From assembly GCA_017354895.1 (NCBI GenBank), contig CP071494.1, positions 4,464,001 to 4,528,000 of the forward strand: 64,000 nt of DNA, in the 5' to 3' direction. The position numbers and the translations under genes are program-made. This document shows, piece by piece, positions 54,380-64,000 of the stretch. The notes under the pieces are model-generated. The model saw nothing but the letters and a program-made list of their open reading frames with translations. It was not told where the DNA came from and ran no database searches. The stretch comes from Podospora comata. Taxonomy: Eukaryota > Ascomycota > Sordariomycetes > Sordariales > Podosporaceae. Numbering within the stretch: the first letter of the stretch is position 1; each line of letters starts with the position of its first letter.

Positions 54380-57300
54380 TTAGACACCCCTAAACATCCT
54401 CACAATCAAGAACCACAACGCGCCAATAAACTTGAACGCACTCAAACCAGCCACACTCCACAACACCACCTGCAGGTAAATGTTGGCCTTGTGGGCCTTG
54501 GACTCCTCCTCGGTTCTCCCCGAATCGTCCTCCACAACTCTGTCCAGACCGCCCGTGCTCAGCACGACAGCGACCAGGGCAAAGTTCATCAACATCCAAA
54601 TCAACACGACCACCGTCCTGACGCCTCTGTAGTAATCCATCTGCTTCTCCTCGAGCTGAGCCGGTGTTGGGGCCTTGACCTCCTTGACGGGCTTGCGGCT
54701 AAAGACCTGCATTTCCCTCTCGTACTGCGCGTTGAGATCGCCCTCATCAGGCAAATCAGTCTTACCCTGGCCGTCCTTGGTGCTGACTGTGGGCAAAGCA
54801 TCCGGCTTGTCGTCACCCTTGGTACCCCACGAGATGTCGTGCGTGTTGCAAAAGGCGTACACGTTCAGGACGTTGGTGTAGGTGGGAGAGAGCAACATAT
54901 ACTGAATCAACGAGGTGAACATGTGCCAGGGGTCGAACATCATGAGCGAGGCGATGAACCAAAGACCGTACGTCGACAGAACCGAGATGATCAACGTGTA
55001 GAAGACCTGGTTCTTGAACAAAGAATCGATGCTGAAGTTGTTAACTTGCAGATCTTGAATGATGGCGTCGACGGCGATGTATACGGCGGCAAACATGAGA
55101 TAGATGAAGATGATGGCCCAGAAAATAACCATGGCCATGTAATATCTCCCGGAACCAGCTGGCCTGTTGCCCATCGCCAAGACGAAGCATGTCATGAGCG
55201 ATACGCCGTACAGCCAGAGGAACACCACACCCAAGATTTCGCCCACTTTACCCAATAGTTTTTCGTCTCCCAAACTTGTCGTCAGGATCTTGAAAACCAA
55301 AAAGAAGTTGCCGATAGCGAACCAAGCGAAGATCATGTTGATGGTGTTGAAGATGAATTCAATAAAGAAGAAGAATTTGCGGAAAATAGAGTGATCGGAC
55401 CGGAAGAACTGATGGAAGTGGACAATGGCGTAGATGGCAGCGAAGAAAGAACCGTTAAGCCAGCGACGACGCTGGAGAATCAACTCGGTAACCGTGTCTG
55501 GCACATCAGTCTCGCCCGTGGCCGACTTGACGTACTGAAGAATCCAGTGGCAGTTCCGCTTGGTGACAAGCTCGAAGCACAGAATACGATCTTCGGCGAG
55601 GTACATGTTGGCTGTGAAAATACCAGCATCACCGCCGTGCAGTTTCTCACCAGCAAAGTACTTCTCCAACGGCCCCTGACCGTTCTTGTCGTTTTGCAGC
55701 GCAACGTACCGGTAAGCCGAGAAGGCACCGGGCAAGACGGAAATGAAACCAAAGGCAGATTCGAGAGGCTTGTCCAATATGTTACTCATCTTGTACTCGA
55801 AGTTTTGCGTGGCCACCAGTGGGTTGATCAAATTCTTTCCACCCTTGCCTACAAGCGATGGTTAGCTACTTATCATGGGAAAGGCATGCGTGAATTGATA
55901 GAACCCACCTAGCATAGCCTTGATCTCGCCGCAAGCACCACCGCACATGGGCTCAAGGTCGAAAGCCTTCCAAAGCTGGTAAATCGAGCTGCCACCAGGC
56001 TTGGTACCAGCGTCAATCAACACGCAAATGTTGGGATCCAGCACCTTTCCAAAGGCGTCAAAGAACCAACGATGAGAGTTGATCTTCTTCTGGTTCTTTT
56101 CCTTGAGACAGAAAAGCATCTGAACGGGCTGCTGCTTGGGAATAAGCTGCACAACGTCGTTCTTGATGGCCATGCCGACCTGGGTGGTGTATTCGTAGAT
56201 GTGTGCCGTGACGTCCTTATTGTTAACTTGCTGCTTGGCAATACCCTCTTGATACACACCCATACCAGCGAGCAAAGCTCTCGTCCTTGGGTTAATCTTG
56301 GCACGACCGTCACTAACGACGCACACCACAATCTTCTTCCACGCATCCTTGCCCCAGGTCTTGCTCTCAGTCCGTTTGCACATGTACTCGACGTTCTTGA
56401 ACACACCGATCATGGTACGCGCAAACAGAATTTCGTCTTCGTTGTACATGGTGACCACAATGAACAGCTCGGTATGTCTGGGCTTGCTGAAGAGCTTTTG
56501 GCGGAGGGTGAAGTTCTCGTTGTAGAAATCCGAAGGATCGCAGGTGGCAGCCGTATATCTCATGTGGGTGAACTCATCGCGCTCTCCGTGGGGAAGCTGG
56601 TTCAGCAGCTTTGGAGGAATTGGGCAATCAAGAACCAAATTCCCGCGGTACAACAGAACCTGCTTGACCGTCTTCCACCTCTTGATCGCATTTTGATTTT
56701 TTGGCGCCTGCTGCTTGTCGTGATAGGGGTCGTTTTGCCCAACTTGCGAGTCGTTGTGCGTCAACATCGGCCGTCTGTCGTCCTCGGGGAAATATCCTCC
56801 ACCCCCGTCATACCCTTGGCCCTGCATGGGCGTTGGCTCATATGGCTGGTTGTAGTAGGCATCGTGGTGTGCCTCCGGGTTCACCCCATACCCCCCCAAG
56901 TTGTCTACGGATTGCTATTCCACCAGAGTCAGTCTTCCGCCCTCAACATCCCCCCATTCCCAGAGATACTCACAGCGGTCTGCATTTGTAACGAATCACC
57001 AGGGCTGAATCTACCAGGACCAGCACTGGGCATATCCAAATGGGAGTGTCCGTAGGGCGCGTCGTCAAGTTGGTACCCAGATTGCATGGGATGGGCAGGA
57101 GAAGGACTCCTGCGTGGGTTACGCGTCTCCATGGGATGGCTCTCGTAATAATCGTCGTCTGTACATCCAGAAAGTTAGCCTTGGTCCCCTTCCCCTGAGT
57201 AAACTTTCGCCCCTAGCGTAGGCCAGCTTTCCCACATATGCAGGCCAACGTAATACGGACCCTTAAGGTAGGTAGAATTAAGAATAAACCAAGCTACTGC

Positions 57301-57765
57301 GCCGCGAGACCTGACACAGCTTCAACTCGTGCAGTAGGTCGAATGCTGAGCTGAGTAGGAGGAATGGTAGGGGTGAAAAGCCGACTTGCACCAGGCAAGA
57401 CAGAGGAGGACGAGAAACAATGATGCGGCTCGGACAGAGGCCGCGGGCCAGAAAAGGAGGAACGAGGCACCCAGAGGAACCGGCCACTTGGGTTTTGAAG
57501 GGGTAAAGAATGTGATGTGATGCTGGGATCGGCAAAGGTGTGGAGGAGCGAAAGGTACAAACGCGGAAGGGGTAGGGGGGAGGAAGGGAAACCCAGAGGA
57601 TTAAGGTCGGGCCTGCCCTTGTAGAGCGACCCACCGCCACCTCGAATTCAGGATCTCATGAGGATGGATCACGGGGAAATGTAAGACGAAGGGGGGGGGG
57701 GTTCTCATGACAACTGGATTGATGGTAACAAAAGAGTGTGACTTACTTAAACGATTATACGCCAT
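54380..57765 (-). CDS. Class III chitin synthase
   Basis: A plasma-membrane glycosyltransferase that makes chitin from UDP-GlcNAc. Four exons, 57765-57747, 57158-56974, 56914-55909 and 55848-54380, give 892 residues; the N terminus [20 protein letters not shown] spans the first junction. A disordered Pro/Gly/Tyr-rich N-terminal region (about 1-140) precedes the conserved chitin-synthase N-terminal block ([20 protein letters not shown]). Catalytic motifs are present: [21 protein letters not shown] near 489 and [13 protein letters not shown] near 530. At least six transmembrane segments follow, two of them after a charged loop at the C terminus. The similarity is to the class III group (chsB of Aspergillus, chs-1 of Neurospora), which matters for hyphal growth. 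The 588-nt first intron is the longest in the window. Confidence 0.95.
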
Positions 57766-60103
57766 GTTTGCTAATGTTGAGTCCCTTTTCGGGGGACTAG
57801 GACCGTATTTCTTTCCTGTCTACAAGTTGTAGATTTCTATGTATGTGTGGTATGTGGTGGTGGTGGAACAAAAAAAAGGAGGTGGTTGTCGTCTGCTATC
57901 CCTCGGTTTCACAAGTTGCGCCCTCTGCTGGAATGTCGAACTTGCTTGCTTTCTCCTTGTTCCTCCCTCTCCCTTGAGCTGGCCGCAGCCTGGCGGTCAC
58001 TATTGCTCGAACAGAAAAGGGTTGAATATTAGTTGGCCCTCTCCGGCCCTTTGCGCGGCGGCACCAAAAACGCGGCACGAACAGTCTCGCGGGTCGTCGT
58101 TCGTCTCGATTTCTTTCTCTAGCGGCGGGAAGGGTTACGGTTCGGTGCGGATAAGGTACAGATGCGCGTTGCTCACGCGGTCGGTCGGTCGAAGCGCTCA
58201 CGACAGAATAGAGTTTCTGCTGCCAAGCGAGCAGCAGTGTTTGGGTGCTTTGGGCTCTGTTGCAAAGAGTAGCAACGGGATCTCCTGGCGAGTGGAATTC
58301 TTCTCAAAAAAAGGCGGGAGTCGCAGTTTCGTGAAGGTCAAGCCTTAATGAACAGCTGACAGGGGTCCCGAGGGGCAACTGACAGGGGAGGCTCAGCGAA
58401 TGGACGCGAATGAAGGGGCGTTGCGTCCCAGGGAGATGCCCGGCAGAGCCACAAGCACTCCGCTGAACTGTCTTGCGTTTCAGCGCCTAACTTGGGAAGG
58501 TGTGACGTTGGGACCTGGGCGGGACTTGATAAGGCGCCTGCTGATTGGGTCAAGCGCACCGTTTAAGGGGTTGAAATGGAGGGGTGGAAAGCCTGTTTCT
58601 GTTTCTCTTGGACTGTGGGGTGCTTTTCTATCAACTATCCCAAAAGATCACCATCAACCTCACCTTGTAATCAAAATATCTTGAGATGGGCCGAGTTGTC
58701 CTTTGGCAGCCCAGGCTCCGCATTTGACAGAGATCACAGGCATTGCTTGGCCAGCCTCAGCTGAGCTGAGGGAACCCACGACTGAATCATTCACCCACAT
58801 CCTCAACAAACACCAACAACAAGCAAGCAATCCGAGAGCCGCCCAGCGGCTGTGCAGCGCGGCAACCACAGAAACCGCCTCTTCCACACCTCACCCCTGC
58901 TCTGTTTTCATCAACCTGAAGATGCTGCCATGCACCCGCTGCGTTCCGCTCTCATTGCCGCTGCTGCACACCCCCAAAAGAAGCATCCAATTCGACGACC
59001 GGTCTTCACTCTGCGTTTGCGTTTCTGCAGTGCAACCATATGAATCCAACTTCAACCCCAACCCTCCAGCCTACCTATCGATCAAGATTGAGCTTGTGAT
59101 ACACTATAGCATCCATCCATCTTATCTTCATTTGATCACATAGTAGCAGTCAGGTCGACAATCATCAACCCGCCAGGCCAGAACTCCAGACCCAACCTGG
59201 AACTTCCCATTCCTCTGCCTTTCCATCCTTTATCTTCACGTAAGAGTACACCTGACAACGGTCTCGACCATCCCAACGGTGACCCCCTTCTTTAACCTCC
59301 CAACCCGCAGGTCAGCCCGGCCCCCAGGTCTAGGAAAATCCCGTGCTATTTTTACATTTTAACTTTTCCTCGTCTCGCACTCTTTGACATTGTGGAGGAA
59401 CCAAAAGATCGGGCCGTCTTGTCTGATGTCCTTGGGCGCCCCAATTGGAAACGGTTCCTTTCCTTTGCATTGCTAGCAAAAAGTCAATCCAGACTCGCCG
59501 CATTTCCTCGTCCATTCAGGTATCCCCATTAGTATAAGCCACTCGTGCCACGAACACAGTGGCAACCGTGACTATCAACACTAAGGCCAAGGCGTTTTAG
59601 CTTGACATTCTCCAACTCCAGAATTCGGTAGTGCGCAATAAATTCTGCAGAAAGAAATGTCGAGATTGGAAACTACAACAACACCCTGCATTTTCTTAAC
59701 CGCCAAGCATAGTGTTTCGAGCGTGTATTCGTACCCTCACCACGTAAGCCCTCCTTCAACGAAGCCTAACTGGACAAAGCACCCGCTCCAATCCTCAGCC
59801 ATCACATTTAGCTTCCCGTGTTCAACTGTTCAACGGCTTGTATGCATACCGCACATTCGACCAATTCACATGGTGATCCCGCCGGCTCGGATCCGGTACG
59901 ACTCCCTCGCCTGGTTTCATATATGCTGCCGAAATATGCTCGTCACAAATTCCAATTTCCTCGCACGTTTTGAATATTTACAACGACAAAAAAAATGACC
60001 AACAATAATATTCCGTTTTGATAAACCTCTTGCCTGCTCTACATACTATAACTCAGTCACATTATCCCACTCAGCCAACCATTTTGAAGATTTCAGTTTG
60101 CTG
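57766..60103. other. 2.3-kb upstream region of the chitin synthase
   Basis: Contains the chitin-synthase promoter and the end of SLY1. C/T-rich segments on the plus strand at 58780-59340 and frames over 58703-59143 and 59657-59998 look like leader-type composition rather than genes. No plus-strand gene follows, so these are unexplained but weak. Confidence 0.45.
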
Positions 60104-62643
60104 CTAAGAAATCTCCTTCCCAAGCCTATTCAGCTCCTCGGTGATAAACTGCCCGGCATTAATCAGTTCACTTGCACCGTACAAAACTCTCTTCTTGACC
60201 TTATCACCGCTCGTGGCTCCTCTCGCAGCCCACTCCTGCAAGTTGCCATACTCATCCATGGACCCGCCGCCCACCATGAACACCAGCGCCTCCGAGAACC
60301 CCTGTCTCCGCTGTCCAAAGCTTGCCCCCATTCCAAGAGCGCCTCCAGGACCGCCGGGTAGCCCACCGGGTGCCCCGCCTTGAGTTGCCGCCCGGACCGG
60401 TTGTGGCATCGTCCCTCTTGCGTTTGCGCTCCGGGGATCAAAGTAGAGGTAGTGCTCCGTCTTGGCAATGGCCGATGAGCTGGCCGCCGAAGGGTCCATG
60501 ATGGATTCGGTGATCTTGGTTACTGTAAGATCACGGTCCACGGGCAAGAAGTTCTTGATGCCGCCGAGGAGAGAGGCAACATTGGATGAAAGGGCGTTGG
60601 TCGGCACGCCAGTCTCCTTGAGTCTGTCAGTAAGACGGGTGGAGATCGCCGAGAAGCGGTTGAAAAGGTCTGAAGAGCCAGATTGCTGGCCAGTTGACTG
60701 CTGGTTGCTGATGGTAGTGAGCTGTGTCATTTTGGTGGTTGCTCGGACTCTGTGTCTGAAGTTAGAAGCTTGCTACATGTGATGATAAGATCGGGAAGTC
60801 CTTACTGTCTGACGTAAGCCAGGCATGTCTTGTCACAACCAGCACCGACCAAGGCCTCTTCGAACTGTTGCCATTCCGGCCTGGACACGTCCTGCTCCGT
60901 GCTGAGGAACCAGATAATAAACAGACGGAGCTTGTCTGTTGGTTGACCCTTGTCGTCTGTTCTGATCATTTCCAAGATCTGGGCCTTGGTCTGCTTGGCC
61001 ACTTCCTCTTCTAGCTGGAAATAGTTGTCCAGCTTGCGGTTTTGAATTTCCTGCAAAATAGCGGCAAGAATATTCATGTGCATATCCAACGTGGCCTTGC
61101 GTTCTCGAAGCTCGGGAAGCAGCGTGATGGCTGCTTTGAGATGTTGCGCGCTGGCACTGGTATCATTTTGCAGATCTTCAAAGTCCGTGACTCCAGTCTT
61201 CTTGGTGATGGCTTCTGCCTCTTCCTTGTACTTGGTGAGCTCGGCATCAATGTCTTCGGCCACCTGAGGGAATGGGAGGCAGGCATTCTTGGCCCAGAAA
61301 AAGTCATTGGCGGCCAAATCGTAGCTTTTCTTGGTTGTGCCTTTGGCGGGGTTGTTGGAGTCCACAGGGGTCTCGATCGTAATGCGGTTCAGTTCAGACC
61401 TGAAGACGTCGAAACACAAGCTCTGGTAGGTCCAGGAGTGAGAAAGCATGGGGATCAAGTCCACGTTGCGATCAAGGATGATTAGTACAGGTCTTGACGT
61501 GGGTGTTCCCGCCGCCACGCCTGGTGTTCGTGATTGAGAAGAAAACAGGTTGTCTTTGGAGTTCAAAACGTGGTCCCGGAGCTTGCGGTCAAGTCTTTGA
61601 GCTATCACCTCAGCTGCAGCACCTTTTGGACAACGAATCTGTAAGAGCAAACGATTAGCATGCTTCCTCAGGCTTACAGTTGTTTTCTTGGCGGTAGACT
61701 TGGTGTTGGAGAACCTACAACTGGGATTACACCTAGAGAAACTACAGTTAGCCAACCAGCGCAATAACACCACATCAAGGTTGGTGAAAACATACCTAAC
61801 GTCACCACAACACTAAACAACCCACTGACAATGCGATCTACTACACGATCCAGCTCTTCGTCGTTTGTCTTGGCACTGTTCAGGGCCCAGTATGTGTGTT
61901 GCTTTTGCATCCCTAGACTGAAGAGATCTGGTTCTGTGACGATAAAGTTGAGATACTGGTCGTAGATTTGTGCGATCTGTTCTGATGTTTCCGTGACAGC
62001 TGTTTGCGCAGCGAAGTCTTCCAACAGCGGCCGTGGGATCGAGGAGAGGAAGTTGACATAGACAGAGCTGTAGAGCCCATTCTTGAGGTCCCTCGTGATC
62101 GCCTCGAGGTTTGCGGGTGTGGGCTCGACGAGATATATCGCTGGTACATCGGGAATTTTGGCTCTGTTGGCTGAAATGTGCCTACACCAACAGTTAGCTA
62201 CAGGTCGCCTTGGTTACTGGAAATGGTCCGCAACCCACATATGCATCGTCACACCCAGTGACCGCAGGTCCGACACTTGGAGTACTGGACTGATGACATC
62301 ACGGCCCAGGTCCTGAAAGAGACAAAGCTGTTAGCCTCTTGCCAGAGTTATAAGCTTGAGGAGAGGTGCCAGCTTACGTCAAACACAAGGACCTTCCAGA
62401 TAGGCGTTCCGTCCTTCAGTATAGGGGCCACGGGCAGGCCATTGGCATTGACTTCGTCGCCTTCGCTGAGCTCGAGAGCTTCATTTAAGTTGAGGATCTT
62501 TCTGATCGAGACTAAGTTGCACAGGGCAAGTCAGACATGATGGTCAAGTCGAGCGCAGCCAATGATTACAACGGTGACAGAAAAAGAGGAATGAGCATAC
62601 GGATCTGCTTATCGCGAAGCGCATTGCCCCGCGCCGCCGCCAT
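60104..62643 (-). CDS. SLY1: SLY1, Sec1/Munc18 protein of ER-Golgi transport
   Basis: SLY1 binds the SNARE Sed5 and promotes fusion of ER-derived vesicles with the Golgi. Seven exons, 62643-62601, 62511-62378, 62312-62239, 62181-61796, 61732-61719, 61638-60806 and 60749-60104, sum to 710 codons (709 residues). The fifth exon is only 14 nt. Key blocks: WKVLVFDDLGRDVISPVLQV, GVTMHMHISANRAKIPDVPA, GVIPVIRCPKGAAAEVIAQR (rebuilt across the micro-exon), VLIILDRNVDLIPMLSHSWT, LPFPQVAEDIDAEL and, at the C terminus, EALVFMVGGGSMDEYGNLQE. These fit SLY1 better than Vps33, Vps45 or Sec1. A Gly/Pro-rich insert (GGAPGGLPGGPGGALGMG) precedes the last block, as in other filamentous fungi. Confidence 0.95.
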
Positions 62644-64000
62644 GATTGTGACCTCCAACCTGTTGATACTGTGTACTGTATTCCAAGCTGCTGCTATCTC
62701 CCCTTTCCTGTCTTTTATTGGCTTCGGCCTCGAGTTCGAACGATTGGGACGGCGCAAGCTCCGGCTTCAAGCTGGCTGTGGGTGATGTGGATGTGCAGGG
62801 AGCTGTGCTATACTTGGTAGTCGTCGAGGATCAGCTGTGTTGTCTTGTTCTTGGTGAAGTGTAATCGCAGTTCATTCCTTTGCTAGGTTTACATGCTCAG
62901 GTGTCAGTGTCGGCGTCGGCCACATGTTCGAAGCTTGCCCCCACAATGAATTTCATGGACACCTTTACGTCCACTCCTGGAACTTGGGGGCCACTGTCAT
63001 AAGGCAGTACCGTACCTGCCTGTCTGGAGCACTGCAGTTCGGTGACGGTCCGGCTAGGGGGAAGATACAGTTGCCAGTCTTCTGCAGCCAGGTGCCGCCT
63101 CGGTGAGTTGGTGGCCGATTGAGGGGGTCGATCCGATTTAGATTGGCTGACAAGGTCTTTCCGCCACATGCACGGACCAGCCGCCAGCCAGCCAGCCACG
63201 CCCAGCCCTTTAATGGCACCGGCAGCTGGCTTTGCGCGACGCAGAGCCAACTTTTCTCTTTCAACGACATCCCGTGGCTCTGTTCCCAAACCCTCTTCTC
63301 AACCCAAACGGAAATCCCCAACAATTCTCCTAACTGCCTTACTGGGTGTTGCGCGCTCAAGTCACGGCTTTTTCATACTCACTCCTCCATTCCAGCCCAC
63401 TCGTATAGGCAATTCTGGGCCTGGACAGAGATTTGGAGCGTTGTTTAATTTCGGCGCCCGTCGATTCGCTCTCACTTCTTCATCACACTACAGACGCGTC
63501 GGCCTGCTTTTTAATCATTTGAAATTAGTCCAGCCCTGGGTTTTCTGTCTAGATATACGCGGAAAATGTTGTAAGGCGCCGGGCAGGCTCTGCTAACGAG
63601 ACGTACGTCGCCTGCGAAAGGACGGTGGTGATGACGTGTCTCTGCCACACAACACCGCGGAAGGGATTTGTGTTGCAAACACTGCTGGACACACAAGACA
63701 CAGCTACAACAAAGGGTATGCATAAACTCATCCGTCCCCCCAAAATTTCCACAAGAAGACTTGAGCAAGCAGCTGGATGTTGTATCTCCCTTATCGGCCA
63801 TGAAAGAATACCTGGAAGTGCCTGTTCAATCACGCAGTCTGGATTCCGCAGCCGGCGATCTGCAGTGCGGACTCCGAAGGACTTGCGAAGAGCGACGGCA
63901 GCCAACGTGGAGCAGTGGCTACAGAGGAGGGCCGTTATCTGACTGCAAGTAACACTTAAACTCCTGTCATGGGACCAAGTGCAGAACACGCGATGGAGAG
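62644..64000. other. Region upstream of SLY1 to the window edge
   Basis: No convincing gene. Frames over 62897-63596 and 63549-63989 are open on both strands but Cys/Arg/Ser-rich without any recognisable motif. The right edge may fall in the upstream or downstream region of a gene outside the window. Confidence 0.4.

Noticed and set aside
54293-57055. Long plus-strand frames (321 and 327 codons) over the chitin synthase
   Set aside because: Antisense shadows of the chitin-synthase exons; translations are His/Val/Leu-rich and match nothing.
1-64000. Secondary-metabolite cluster, mating-type locus, CRISPR, rRNA, telomere or retroelement
   Set aside because: No synthase modules, HMG/alpha-box genes, repeat-spacer arrays, rRNA motifs, TTAGGG arrays or reverse-transcriptase motifs were found.

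Overview
This window is ordinary, gene-rich euchromatin of a filamentous ascomycete, most likely a Sordariomycete and possibly Sordariales. The evidence is the short introns (about 43-315 nt) with GT(A/G)-AG ends and CTAAC/CTGAC branch sites, a class III chitin synthase, an STS1/Cut8 orthologue, a large DUF-type serine-rich protein, a GRGGAGN-repeat (DUF3602) protein, and a tRNA-Leu(CAG) with a canonical intron. I see no rRNA, CRISPR array, recognisable transposon or virus-like element, and no secondary-metabolite cluster.

Layout, left to right. 1.2-2.4 kb (+): LST8, the WD40 subunit of TOR complexes, followed by a coding-like but frame-broken stretch. 3.4-6.2 kb (-): a Scy1/Cex1-type pseudokinase with HEAT repeats. 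7.3-9.8 kb (+): a PHD-finger protein of unknown role. 11.2-13.6 kb (-): mitochondrial aconitase. 14.4-14.6 kb (-): tRNA-Leu(CAG). 16.4-18.7 kb (+): a Barentsz/CASC3-like exon-junction protein. 20.6-22.4 kb (+): a CofD/YvcK-like protein. 25.0-27.7 kb (+): an NBR1-type autophagy receptor with PB1, four ZZ fingers, FW domain and Atg8-interacting motif. 28.5-29.8 kb (-): a NOP13-like two-RRM nucleolar protein. 31.2-32.2 kb (+): STS1/Cut8, the nuclear proteasome tether. 33.7-35.7 kb (+): RAD52. 36.6-42.0 kb (-): a 1798-residue low-complexity protein of unknown function. 45.0-46.3 kb (+): ARP1 of dynactin. 49.2-49.6 kb (-): a DUF3602 protein with a 31-copy pentanucleotide repeat in its leader. 54.4-57.8 kb (-): class III chitin synthase. 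60.1-62.6 kb (-): SLY1, the ER-Golgi SM protein.

The genes do not form one pathway. They are housekeeping functions (TOR signalling, tRNA export/COPI traffic, TCA cycle, mRNA surveillance, selective autophagy, ribosome biogenesis, nuclear proteolysis, recombination repair, dynein transport, cell wall, secretion) arranged in convergent and divergent pairs. Gene models were rebuilt by hand from splice signals; all the multi-exon ones close to a whole number of codons. I found no convincing new system. The items most worth a second look are the unknown 1798-residue and PHD-finger proteins, two coding-like stretches with broken frames (2436-2863 and 52874-53254), the CAACA leader repeat, paired MCB boxes at RAD52, several micro-exons, and a gene-poor 4.8 kb gap at 49.6-54.4 kb.
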